This document shows, in pieces, positions 33,057-39,639 of a stretch of DNA of 39,999 bases. Positions within the stretch are counted from its first letter, which is position 1. Every line of letters starts with the position of its first letter. The stretch is from Rhodobacteraceae bacterium HLUCCA09 (GTDB lineage Bacteria > Pseudomonadota > Alphaproteobacteria > Rhodobacterales > Rhodobacteraceae). The stretch is from positions 1-39,999 of the forward strand of contig LJNT01000040.1 in assembly GCA_001314685.1 (NCBI GenBank), in the 5' to 3' direction. Position numbers and translations under genes: made by a program. The notes beneath the pieces are model-generated. The model worked only from the letters and a program-made list of their open reading frames with translations. It was not told the DNA's origin and made no database searches.

Positions 33057-34241
33057 ATGCAGATTCCGCCCTTCTCGTCCGCCGAGTACGACCGCCGCCT
33101 CGCGGCCGCCCGCGCCGCCATGCACGAGCGCGACCTCGAGGCCATGATCGTCACCGACCCCTCCAACCAGGCCTGGCTGACCGGCTACGACGGCTGGTCT
33201 TTCTACGTGCACCAGGCGGTGATCCTGCCGGCCGAGGGTCAACCCGTCTGGTGGGGCCGGATGCAGGATACCGGCGGCGCCCGCCGCACCGTCGACATCG
33301 AGCGCACCGGCATCGTGGGCTATGCCGACCACTACGTCCAGTCGACCGAGCGCCACCCGATGCAGCACCTCGCCGGCACGTTGGCGGATCTGGGCCTCGG
33401 CGGCGGGCGCATCGGGGTGGAGATGGACAATTACTACTTTTCCGCCAAGGCCCATCTCGTCCTGACCGAGACACTGCCCGCCGCCACCCTCGTCGATGCC
33501 ACGGGCCTCGTGAACTGGTGCCGCGCCGTGAAATCCCACGAGGAACTCGACTTCATGCGCCGCGCCGCGCGTATCGCCGAGCGGGTCTGCCAGGTCGCCA
33601 TCGACATGGCCGCCCCCGGAATCGGCAAGAACGAAGTCGCCGCCGAGGTGACGCGCGCCGGCCTCCTCGGCGTCGGCGAGGACTGGGGCGACTACCCTGC
33701 CATCGTGCCGCTGATGCCGTCCGGCTCGGACGCCGCCGCGCCGCACCTCACGTGGACCGGCGACCCGATGCGCGAGGGCGAGGCGACGTTCTTCGAGCTC
33801 GCCGGCTGCTATCGCCGCTACCACGTGCCCATCGCGCGCACCGTCTTTCTGGGCGACCCGCCCGACCATTTCCGCCGCGCCGAGGAGGCGCTGCTCTCGG
33901 GCATGGAGGCCGGGATCGACGCCGCCCGCGCCGGCAACCGCGCCTACGACGTGGCCAACGCGCTGGGCGCCGAACTGGAGCGCGCCGGCATCGAGCGCGC
34001 CGCGCGCTGCGGCTATCCCATCGGGCTGTCCTATCCGCCCGACTGGGGCGAGCGCACCATCTCGCTGCGCCCCGAGGACGAGACGGTGCTGGAAGCGGGC
34101 ATGACCTTCCATTTCATGCCCGGCCTCTGGGTCGAGGATTGGGGGCTCGAGATCACCGAGAGCATCCTGATCCGCGAGGAAGGGCCGGCCGAGACCTTCT
34201 GCTCGATGCCCCGCCAGCTCTTCGTCAAGGGCTCGGCATGA
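33057..34241 (+). CDS. M24-fold hydrolase, ectoine hydrolase (DoeA/EutD)-like
   Basis: A 394-residue creatinase/aminopeptidase-P-fold protein. ATG 33057 follows GAAAGG. Its N-terminal domain reads DPSNQAWLTGYDGWSFYVHQ and YADHYVQSTERHPMQHLAG, which I recall from ectoine hydrolases. Aligning by eye to M24 peptidases, the usual five metal ligands are mostly gone: first Asp is Glu247 (FFELAGC), second Asp is Pro (HVPIART), His is Tyr (GYPIGLSY), first Glu is Met (FHFMPG); only the last Glu (LEITES) remains. Loss of metal fits EutD, said to act through a Glu covalent intermediate, possibly the equivalent of Glu247. The stop overlaps the next gene (ATGA). Substrate might be ectoine or another cyclic amidine; general Xaa-Pro peptidase activity is unlikely. 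Confidence 0.8.
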   Translation: MQIPPFSSAEYDRRLAAARAAMHERDLEAMIVTDPSNQAWLTGYDGWSFYVHQAVILPAEGQPVWWGRMQDTGGARRTVDIERTGIVGYADHYVQSTERHPMQHLAGTLADLGLGGGRIGVEMDNYYFSAKAHLVLTETLPAATLVDATGLVNWCRAVKSHEELDFMRRAARIAERVCQVAIDMAAPGIGKNEVAAEVTRAGLLGVGEDWGDYPAIVPLMPSGSDAAAPHLTWTGDPMREGEATFFELAGCYRRYHVPIARTVFLGDPPDHFRRAEEALLSGMEAGIDAARAGNRAYDVANALGAELERAGIERAARCGYPIGLSYPPDWGERTISLRPEDETVLEAGMTFHFMPGLWVEDWGLEITESILIREEGPAETFCSMPRQLFVKGSA

Positions 34242-35419
34242 GCTGGCCCCATCCGCGCGAGGGCGCCGCGCCGCTCGAGGTCTGCATCGCCACGCTCGAG
34301 CGGCTCGTGGCCTATCCCACCGTGTCGGCCGACTCGAACTACGCGCTCATCGCCTATCTCGCCGAGCTGTTGCAGGAGGCCGGCGCGCGCGTCGAGATCC
34401 TGTCCGACGCCGCCGCCGCCAAGGCCAATCTCTGGGCCACGCTCGGCCCCGACGAGCCCGGCGGCCTCGTGCTCTCGGGCCATACCGACGTGGTGCCGGT
34501 CGACGATCAGGACTGGTCGTCGGACCCGTTCATCCTGCGCGAGGAGGGCGGGCGCCTCTATGGGCGCGGCACCTGTGACATGAAAGGCTTCATCGCCGCC
34601 TGCATCGCCGCGCTGCCCGCCTTCGCCGCGGGCGAGCGGCGCAGCCCGATCCACTTCGCCTTCACCTACGACGAGGAGGTCGGCTGCGTCGGCGCGCGGC
34701 ACCTTGTCGAGCATCTCAGGGCGGTCGGCGCGAAACCCGCCATGGCGCTGATCGGCGAGCCGACGCGTCTGCACATCGTCGACGGGCACAAGGGCTGCTG
34801 CGAATACACCACGCGCTTTCACGGCGCCGAGGGGCACGGCTCGCGCCCCGAGCTGGGCGTCAACGCGGTGGAATATGCCGCCCGCTACGTCGCCCGCCTC
34901 ATGGCCCTGAGGGCCGAGCTGGCGGCGAGCCCACCCGCCGGCTCGGCCTTCCTGCCGCCGCACACCACGATCAGCGTGGGCGCGCTGACGGGGGGCGTCG
35001 CGCACAACGTCATCCCCGGCCTCGCGCAGGTCGACTGGGAGATGCGCCCGGTGGCCTGGGATGACGCGATCCGCGTCAAGGCGGTGCTGGAGCGCTACTG
35101 CGCCGAGGAGCTTCTGCCGGAGATGCAGGCCGTCACGCGCGCGGCCGGCATCGAGACCGACGTGATCGGCGAGGTCGTGGCGCTGGAGCCGCGCGAGACG
35201 AACGGCGCGCGCGACCTCGTGGCGAGCGTGCTGGGCGCGAACGGAACCGAACTCGTCTCCTTCGGCACCGAGGCGGGCCTGTTCCAGGAGATCGGGCTCG
35301 ACGCGGTGGTCTGCGGGCCGGGCTCGATCGAGCAGGCCCACAAGCCCGACGAATGGATCGCGGTGAGCGAGCTGGAGCGGGCGCTGAGCCTTCTGCACGG
35401 CATCGCGGCGAAGGTGTGA
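34238..35419 (+). CDS. argE: M20 family deacetylase (acetylornithine deacetylase, ArgE-like)
   Basis: A 393-residue zinc amidohydrolase. Metal and active-site motifs are complete: LSGHTDVVPVDDQDW, YGRGTCDMKGFIA, the general-base pair in TYDEEVGCVGA, the LIGEPTRLHIVDGHKG segment and the C-terminal IEQAHKPDEWI. The lid/dimerisation domain carries EGHGSRPELGVNAVEYAA. This is the typical alphaproteobacterial ArgE pattern, which removes acetyl from N-acetylornithine. It starts inside the stop of the ectoine-hydrolase-like gene, so the two are co-translated. That context suggests it deacylates the ring-opened product (for example N-acetyl-diaminobutyrate), instead of or besides arginine synthesis. 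In known ectoine pathways the deacetylase is of another family (AstE/AspA-like). Confidence 0.88.
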   Translation: MSWPHPREGAAPLEVCIATLERLVAYPTVSADSNYALIAYLAELLQEAGARVEILSDAAAAKANLWATLGPDEPGGLVLSGHTDVVPVDDQDWSSDPFILREEGGRLYGRGTCDMKGFIAACIAALPAFAAGERRSPIHFAFTYDEEVGCVGARHLVEHLRAVGAKPAMALIGEPTRLHIVDGHKGCCEYTTRFHGAEGHGSRPELGVNAVEYAARYVARLMALRAELAASPPAGSAFLPPHTTISVGALTGGVAHNVIPGLAQVDWEMRPVAWDDAIRVKAVLERYCAEELLPEMQAVTRAAGIETDVIGEVVALEPRETNGARDLVASVLGANGTELVSFGTEAGLFQEIGLDAVVCGPGSIEQAHKPDEWIAVSELERALSLLHGIAAKV

Positions 35420-35493
35420 CGACCAGCTAGCTGCGCCGGGACAGTCGCCAAAAGGGGTATGACAGCGGGCGGGCGGGCCGCTAGGCTGTGGCC

Positions 35494-35733
35494 ATGTTCA
35501 CGATAGAGCACGAATTCGACGCGACCGTGATAACGCTGGTCGACGAGGGGCACGCGCCGCTGGGCGAGGACGTGACGATTCACGCCTTCGAGGAATGCGT
35601 GACGGTCGAGCAGCTCGATCCGCGCACCGACCGGGTGCAGAAGGTCACGCTGTCGATGCGCCAGCTGCAGGACCTGCGCGCTGCCATGAACCTGCCCGAG
35701 GGCGTCTACCGCCTGCGCCCCGCGCGCCGCTGA
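35494..35733 (+). CDS. Small conserved-looking protein of unknown function
   Basis: A 79-residue acidic protein (MFTIEHEFDATVITLVDEGH at the start), not recognised. The pattern of alternating hydrophobic residues (HEFDATVITLVD, EDVTIHAFEECVTVEQLD, RVQKVTLSMRQLQDLRAAM) suggests a small beta-rich domain ending in a helix. ATG 35494 was taken; a GTG two codons upstream is equally possible. Third-position G/C bias is strong and the frame ends just 8 bases before the Nudix gene, which supports real translation and a two-gene operon. No function is proposed. Confidence 0.65.
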   Translation: MFTIEHEFDATVITLVDEGHAPLGEDVTIHAFEECVTVEQLDPRTDRVQKVTLSMRQLQDLRAAMNLPEGVYRLRPARR

Positions 35734-35741
35734 GCGGCAGC

Positions 35742-36239
35742 GTGAGCGGCGGGACAGCGGGACAGGGCCTGTCGTATCCCACCGGGATCGACCGGCGCCC
35801 CGGGCCACGCCTTGCGGTGCGAGCCGTGATAGTGTCGCGCGGGCGGCTTCTGATCGTCAACGCGTGGCCCGGCGGCCAGAGCGACCTGTGGTGCGCGCCG
35901 GGCGGGGGTGTCGAGGCGGGCGCGGCGCTGCCCGACAATCTCGCCCGCGAGGTGCACGAGGAAACGGGGCTCGAGATCGTGGTCGACACGCCCTGCCTCG
36001 TGAACGAGTTCCACGATCCCCGCAGCGGCTTCCACCAGGTCGAGATCTTCTTCCGCTGCCGCCTTGCGGGCGGCGAGACGCCCCCCTCAGGCTGGCGCGA
36101 CCCCGAGGGCGTGGTCGACCGCGTTCGCTGGGCGAGCCGCGCCGAGCTGGCGAGCCTTCGCCACAAGCCCGACAGCCTTGCCGAGATCGCCTTCGGCGCC
36201 GGGGTCGGCTACGACCCGCTCGAACTGCTGCAAAAATGA
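35742..36239 (+). CDS. Nudix hydrolase with variant Nudix box
   Basis: A 165-residue Nudix-fold protein. Residues 55-77 form the Nudix box GGVEAGAALPDNLAREVHEE followed by TGL; against G-x5-E-x7-R-E-U-x-E-E-x-G-U it has Ala61 where the first Glu should be, while Arg69, Glu70, Glu73 and Glu74 are kept. The preceding RAVIVSRGRLLIVNAWPGGQ and the following LVNEFHDPRSGFHQVEIFFRC fit the fold. GTG 35742 was chosen for its spacing to the upstream stop; a start further in (GTG 35817) would cut the first strand. Nudix enzymes hydrolyse nucleoside-diphosphate-linked compounds; the substrate here is unknown. It converges with the creatininase-family gene. Confidence 0.88.
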   Translation: MSGGTAGQGLSYPTGIDRRPGPRLAVRAVIVSRGRLLIVNAWPGGQSDLWCAPGGGVEAGAALPDNLAREVHEETGLEIVVDTPCLVNEFHDPRSGFHQVEIFFRCRLAGGETPPSGWRDPEGVVDRVRWASRAELASLRHKPDSLAEIAFGAGVGYDPLELLQK

Positions 36240-36343
36240 CCCGCGCGCCAGCGTGCCCGCCTGGGTAGAGCGCGCCTGGTCCGGGTCCGGCTCTCTGGCC
36301 TGCCCGGGCTCATCGCGCTTGGCCCCACAGCCCCTTGGACCCT

Positions 36344-37135
36344 TCAGACCGGCGGGACAACCGGCGCGAACCGGTCAAGCGGCATGTCACGCACCTTGCG
36401 CAGCAACTCGACGAACCCCGCCACCTGGTGGGCGCAGGTCGCCGCGCCCTTCTCGGCGGTCGCCAGATGCGCGTCGCCCACCGTGCCCTCGGGGTTGAGG
36501 TCGCGCGCCATCCAGCCGTGCGAGACCGGGCCGATGGGCGAGATCGCCGCCCCCTCTGCCGCCGAGCGGAAATCCGCAGCCGCCGACATGTCCACGAGGT
36601 GGGGCCGGAAATGGAGCATCAGCGACGTCTCGACGTCGCCGCCATGGATGCCATAGGTATTCTCGCGCTCCGAATACATCCCCTCCGGGTGTCCGAACGC
36701 CCCCCACTGGCACTTCACCGCCAGCATCCCCGCCCGCACCCGCAACTCGCGCGAGAGGATCGACACGAGATCGAGGTTCCCCCCGTGCGAGTTGACGATG
36801 ACGATCTTCCGCACCCCGGCCCGCGCCACCGACAGCCCGATCTGCGTCCACGCCGCCAGCGCAGTGGGCGCATCGAGCGTCAGCGTGCCGGGCGCGTCGA
36901 GATGCTCGTTCGACTTGCCCACCGCCTGCACCGGCAGGATGCGCACGTCGAGATCCTCGGGGCAGACCCGCCGAAACTCGCCCAGCATGCCTTGCGCGAT
37001 CATCGCGTCGACGCCCACCGGCAGGTGCGGCCCGTGCTGCTCGACCGCCGCCGTGGGCAGCACCGCGATCACCCGCTCGGGGTCGAGCCCCGCAAACTCC
37101 GTCCGGCGATACTCGGCCCAGTCCAGCCGCCTCAC
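36344..37135 (-). CDS. Creatininase-family amidohydrolase
   Basis: A 263-residue metal-dependent amidohydrolase. Motifs for the di-metal site are present: VEQHGPHLPVGVD (Glu32, His34, Asp43), IVNSHGGNLDL, and GDVETSLMLHFRP with its Glu. The family includes creatininase, the riboflavin/F420-pathway ArfB/MftE-like hydrolases and many unknown amidases. The GTG at 37135 overlaps the upstream stop (GTGA) and has a GGAGGGG site, so translation is coupled to the oxygenase gene. It is the last of four linked genes. It could cleave a cyclic amide or a peptide-derived intermediate made by the neighbours. The substrate is not predictable. Confidence 0.9.
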   Translation of the reverse strand: MRRLDWAEYRRTEFAGLDPERVIAVLPTAAVEQHGPHLPVGVDAMIAQGMLGEFRRVCPEDLDVRILPVQAVGKSNEHLDAPGTLTLDAPTALAAWTQIGLSVARAGVRKIVIVNSHGGNLDLVSILSRELRVRAGMLAVKCQWGAFGHPEGMYSERENTYGIHGGDVETSLMLHFRPHLVDMSAAADFRSAAEGAAISPIGPVSHGWMARDLNPEGTVGDAHLATAEKGAATCAHQVAGFVELLRKVRDMPLDRFAPVVPPV

Positions 37136-38082
37136 CCCTGCCCCTCCGCGTAGGTCGCCTCGAGCCGCGCGCGCAGGTAGTCGGCCCCGGTGACCGCCTG
37201 GTATCTCGGCGTCCCCGTGCCCGGCAGGGCCGCGATCAGCGCGTCCGGGTTGGGGTCGAGGAAGAACGCGACCGAGCGGCGCCGGCGCGCGGGCGGCAGC
37301 ACCCGGTGCGGCGTCGAGACGTAGGTGTCGTTCGACCAGCGCATCAGGCAGTCGCCGATATTGACCACGTAGGCGTCCTCGACATGCGGCACGTCCACCC
37401 AGTCGCCACCCCTCGGGCGCACCTGAAGCCCCGGCTCTCCGTCTGTCAGAAGCAGCGTGACAGACCCGTAATCGGTATGCGCCCCCGCCCCGATCTCGCC
37501 CGCCTCGCCCCGCGCGGGCGGGTAGTGCAGCAGGCGCAGCGTCGCCATCGGCGCGGTGAACTTGTCGTCGAAGAACGTCTCCTCGAGTCCGAGGTCGATC
37601 GCCAGCGCCTTGTGCAGCGCCACGCCGAGGTTCTGCACCGACTGGTAATAGCGCAGCATCACGTCGCGAAACCCGGGTATGGGAGGCCAGAGATTCACGC
37701 CACGGAAGGGTTCGCCCGCCAGCACCCGAGGGTCGCGCGGCGCGAGGTCGTAGCCGATGTTGAACGCCTCCTTGCGGTCGACCTGCCCGCTTGTCTCGTC
37801 GAGCCGCTCCGAGCCCATGGCAGCCCAGCCCCGGTTGTGCGGGTTCGTGGCGATCGACAGCTTCGCCTTTTCCGCCTCGGCCATGCCGAAGAAGTCGTCG
37901 CCATGGGCAAAGACGTCGGCGATCAGGCCGTGGTCGATCCCGTGGTGGCGCAAGAGGAAAAAGCCCGTCCCGCGGCAGGCGACCGAGAGGTCGGCGACGA
38001 AGCCCCATGGGTCGTCGCCCCCGGCGAAGCGGCGCCAGTCCAGCACAGGGATCGGTCCGCACTCCGCCCCGCCGCCGCTCAT
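37132..38082 (-). CDS. Isopenicillin N synthase-like Fe(II) oxygenase (2OG-type fold)
   Basis: A 316-residue non-haem iron oxygenase. The N-terminal DIOX_N-type domain has PIPVLDWRRF and GFFLLRHHGID. The iron triad is His202 and Asp204 in GAHTDYGSVTLL, and His259 in VSTPHRVLPP. The R-x-S pair (Arg268, Ser270 in RRRRSVAFFLDPN) that binds 2-oxoglutarate is present, and DCLMRWSNDTYVSTPHRV is typical of the class. It probably hydroxylates or otherwise oxidises a small substrate using O2 and 2-oxoglutarate. ATG 38082 overlaps the upstream stop and its own stop overlaps the creatininase start, so it is tightly coupled on both sides. True penicillin synthesis is not implied. Confidence 0.9.
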   Translation of the reverse strand: MSGGGAECGPIPVLDWRRFAGGDDPWGFVADLSVACRGTGFFLLRHHGIDHGLIADVFAHGDDFFGMAEAEKAKLSIATNPHNRGWAAMGSERLDETSGQVDRKEAFNIGYDLAPRDPRVLAGEPFRGVNLWPPIPGFRDVMLRYYQSVQNLGVALHKALAIDLGLEETFFDDKFTAPMATLRLLHYPPARGEAGEIGAGAHTDYGSVTLLLTDGEPGLQVRPRGGDWVDVPHVEDAYVVNIGDCLMRWSNDTYVSTPHRVLPPARRRRSVAFFLDPNPDALIAALPGTGTPRYQAVTGADYLRARLEATYAEGQG

Positions 38083-38717
38083 GCCGCCACCTCCTGCCGC
38101 CGCGCACCCGCGCGTCGCCCGCCGCCCGCCAGCCGGTCGACAGCGCGGCCCACCCGCGCAAGGTGCCGCGCCCGGCTCTCGGGCGTCGAGCTGTCCATCG
38201 AGTAATGTGCGGCGAAGGCCGTGCGCAGCGGTTTCGCGCAGAGCAGGCCCACCCCGCGCAAGAGCGTCCGCCGCCCCGGCGCGCCCACCCAGCGCGTCAG
38301 CCACCAGCTCGCCCCGCAGGTCGTGAAGACGCCGAGACGGCGGATGTGGGTGAGCGCAGGCCGGATGTCGCGATGGCTCTCGTCGGGCATCAGGAAGGCC
38401 ACGTCGGGCAGGAGCACCCGGTCGAGCCAGCCCTTGAGCGCCGCGGGCAGACCGTACCACCAGGTCGGGTACACGAACACCAGCGTGTCGCACCAGCGCA
38501 GGTCGGCCACGTCGCGCGCCACGGCCTCGGCGTTGGCGGGGCTGTCGAGATACCCCTCCCACTCCGCGCCCGTCAGGACGGGCGCGAAGCCGCGCGCGTA
38601 GAGATCGTTCACACGCACCTCGGCGCCCGCCGCCTCGAGCCGCGCCACGACGGTGTCGCGCACGGCAGCGGTGAAGCTGCCCTCCCGCGGGTGACAATGG
38701 ACGACCAGCGCGCGCAT
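38079..38717 (-). CDS. Flavodoxin-fold NAD(P)H-dependent oxidoreductase (second of tandem pair)
   Basis: A 212-residue flavoprotein of the NQO1/MdaB/KefF-like family. The FMN/FAD phosphate-binding start is ALVVHCHPREGSFTAAV; DTLVFVYPTWWYGLPAALKG and LDRVLLPDVAFLMPD follow, as is usual, then FTTCGASWWLTRWVGAPG. The C-terminus is Arg/Ala-rich. It should reduce a quinone, flavin or other acceptor with NAD(P)H in the cytoplasm. It begins 3 bases after the stop of its paralogue and overlaps the oxygenase start. It could supply electrons to the operon's pathway or reduce a quinone-like intermediate. Confidence 0.9.
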   Translation of the reverse strand: MRALVVHCHPREGSFTAAVRDTVVARLEAAGAEVRVNDLYARGFAPVLTGAEWEGYLDSPANAEAVARDVADLRWCDTLVFVYPTWWYGLPAALKGWLDRVLLPDVAFLMPDESHRDIRPALTHIRRLGVFTTCGASWWLTRWVGAPGRRTLLRGVGLLCAKPLRTAFAAHYSMDSSTPESRARHLARVGRAVDRLAGGGRRAGARRQEVAA

Positions 38718-38720
38718 GCC

Positions 38721-39302
38721 TCAGAATACCTCCATCTCCCGCCCGACACGCTCGAGGAAGGCGGCCCGCCGCGCTGCGCTCGCCCGGTTCATGTCGTAGA
38801 GAGCGAGATATCGCATCTTGCGCGGGCGGCAAACATGCCAGACCGCCCGGGTGACGCAATGCCGGGGCGGGTCGCCCGCCAGCAATGCCCGGACCCGCGT
38901 GCCGCCATAGGTCGTGACCGCGGCAAGCCGGCGGATCTGCGTCAGGTTCGGCCGCACCCTGCCGTCCTCCAGCCGGAACGAGACGCCCGGCAGGAACACC
39001 CGGTCGAGAAACCCTTTCAGGATCGCAGGGTAGCCGAAGTTCCAGACCGGGAAGACCATCACCAGCGCCTCGGCCGCCCGCAGCCGATCGACGTAGGGCC
39101 CCACCGGCGCAACGTTCGCCCCGACCGCGTGGTAGCCCCGTCGCTCGGCCTCGGTCAGCACCGGCTGGAAGCCCTCTGCGTTGAGATCGCAATCGTCGAC
39201 CTCCCAGCCCCGGGCCAGCAACGTTTCCACCACCCGTCTGTGCAATGCCGCAGAGAAGCTTTCCGGGCAGGGATGGGCGAAGAGAACGAGCGCCCGCGTC
39301 AC
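38721..39302 (-). CDS. Flavodoxin-fold NAD(P)H-dependent oxidoreductase (first of tandem pair)
   Basis: A 193-residue paralogue of the following gene, sharing its layout: ALVLFAHPCPESFSAAL, GFQPVLTEAERRGYH, LVMVFPVWNFGYPAILKG, LDRVFLPGVSF and LTQIRRLAAVTTYGGTR. The last compares directly with LTHIRRLGVFTTCGAS in the neighbour. This points to an old tandem duplication. GTG 39302 was taken as start because a G-rich site precedes it and upstream codons look non-coding. It is the first gene of the four-gene operon, so the promoter lies in 39303-39639. The cofactor is probably FMN or FAD; the substrate is unknown. Confidence 0.88.
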   Translation of the reverse strand: MTRALVLFAHPCPESFSAALHRRVVETLLARGWEVDDCDLNAEGFQPVLTEAERRGYHAVGANVAPVGPYVDRLRAAEALVMVFPVWNFGYPAILKGFLDRVFLPGVSFRLEDGRVRPNLTQIRRLAAVTTYGGTRVRALLAGDPPRHCVTRAVWHVCRPRKMRYLALYDMNRASAARRAAFLERVGREMEVF

Positions 39303-39352
39303 GCCCCGCCCCCGACCGCCGCGCGTGCCGAGCGGACGGACGCCTCCGGCGG

Positions 39353-39375
39353 GAGTATTTGGGCCAAGATGATGG
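39353..39375 (+). repeat. Intergenic repeat arm, left copy
   Basis: Begins GAGTATTTGGGCCAAGATGA. It matches the reverse complement of 39558-39580 at 22 of 23 bases and is preceded by a small CTCC-GGCG-GGAG hairpin. I recall this motif at gene ends in many Rhodobacterales. Confidence 0.7.
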
Positions 39376-39557
39376 AGCGGGCGCAAGGCTTCCTTAACCA
39401 TGTGCCGCCATCCTCGGCCTCGCGGTACAGGCTGGAGAGCCGATGACCGCCCAAGGTGATGGACCGGCGCAGGGCAGCCCCCGGCCGGACATGCCGCGCT
39501 CCGGTCCCCTCGGGCAGCGCCGAGCGACCACCCCCTCGGGGCCGGGGCGCACCTCTC

Positions 39558-39580
39558 CCATCATCTTGGCCGAAATACTC
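39558..39580 (-). repeat. Intergenic repeat arm, right copy (inverted)
   Basis: Reads CCATCATCTTGGCCGAAATA and on, the inverted partner of 39353-39375. The two could pair in a transcript as a 23-bp stem with a long loop, or act as separate terminators. Confidence 0.7.
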
Positions 39581-39639
39581 TCGGGGGGGCTCGGCGGAGC
39601 CGAGCGGGGGGCAGACGGCCCCCCTCCGCCGGCTGCCGC

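Larger units (their letters stand above)
39303..39639. promoter_or_regulatory. Intergenic region with an inverted pair of repeat elements
   Basis: 337 bases between two minus-strand genes. It holds two 23-base arms (39353-39375 and 39558-39580) and nothing gene-like. It should contain the terminator of the FAD-oxidase gene and the promoter of the four-gene operon. Confidence 0.45.

Noticed and set aside
31715-34112. Long open frames opposite the aminotransferase and the M24 hydrolase, on the strand not used by each gene
   Set aside because: They are antisense shadows of well-supported genes and encode Arg/His/Gly-rich sequence without motifs.
33057-34241. Ordinary Xaa-Pro aminopeptidase
   Set aside because: The metal ligands expected for peptidase activity are mostly absent, and the N-terminal motifs fit the ectoine hydrolase group.
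37132-38082. Beta-lactam biosynthesis gene
   Set aside because: The fold is shared by a broad oxygenase family. No peptide synthetase or other beta-lactam genes are present.
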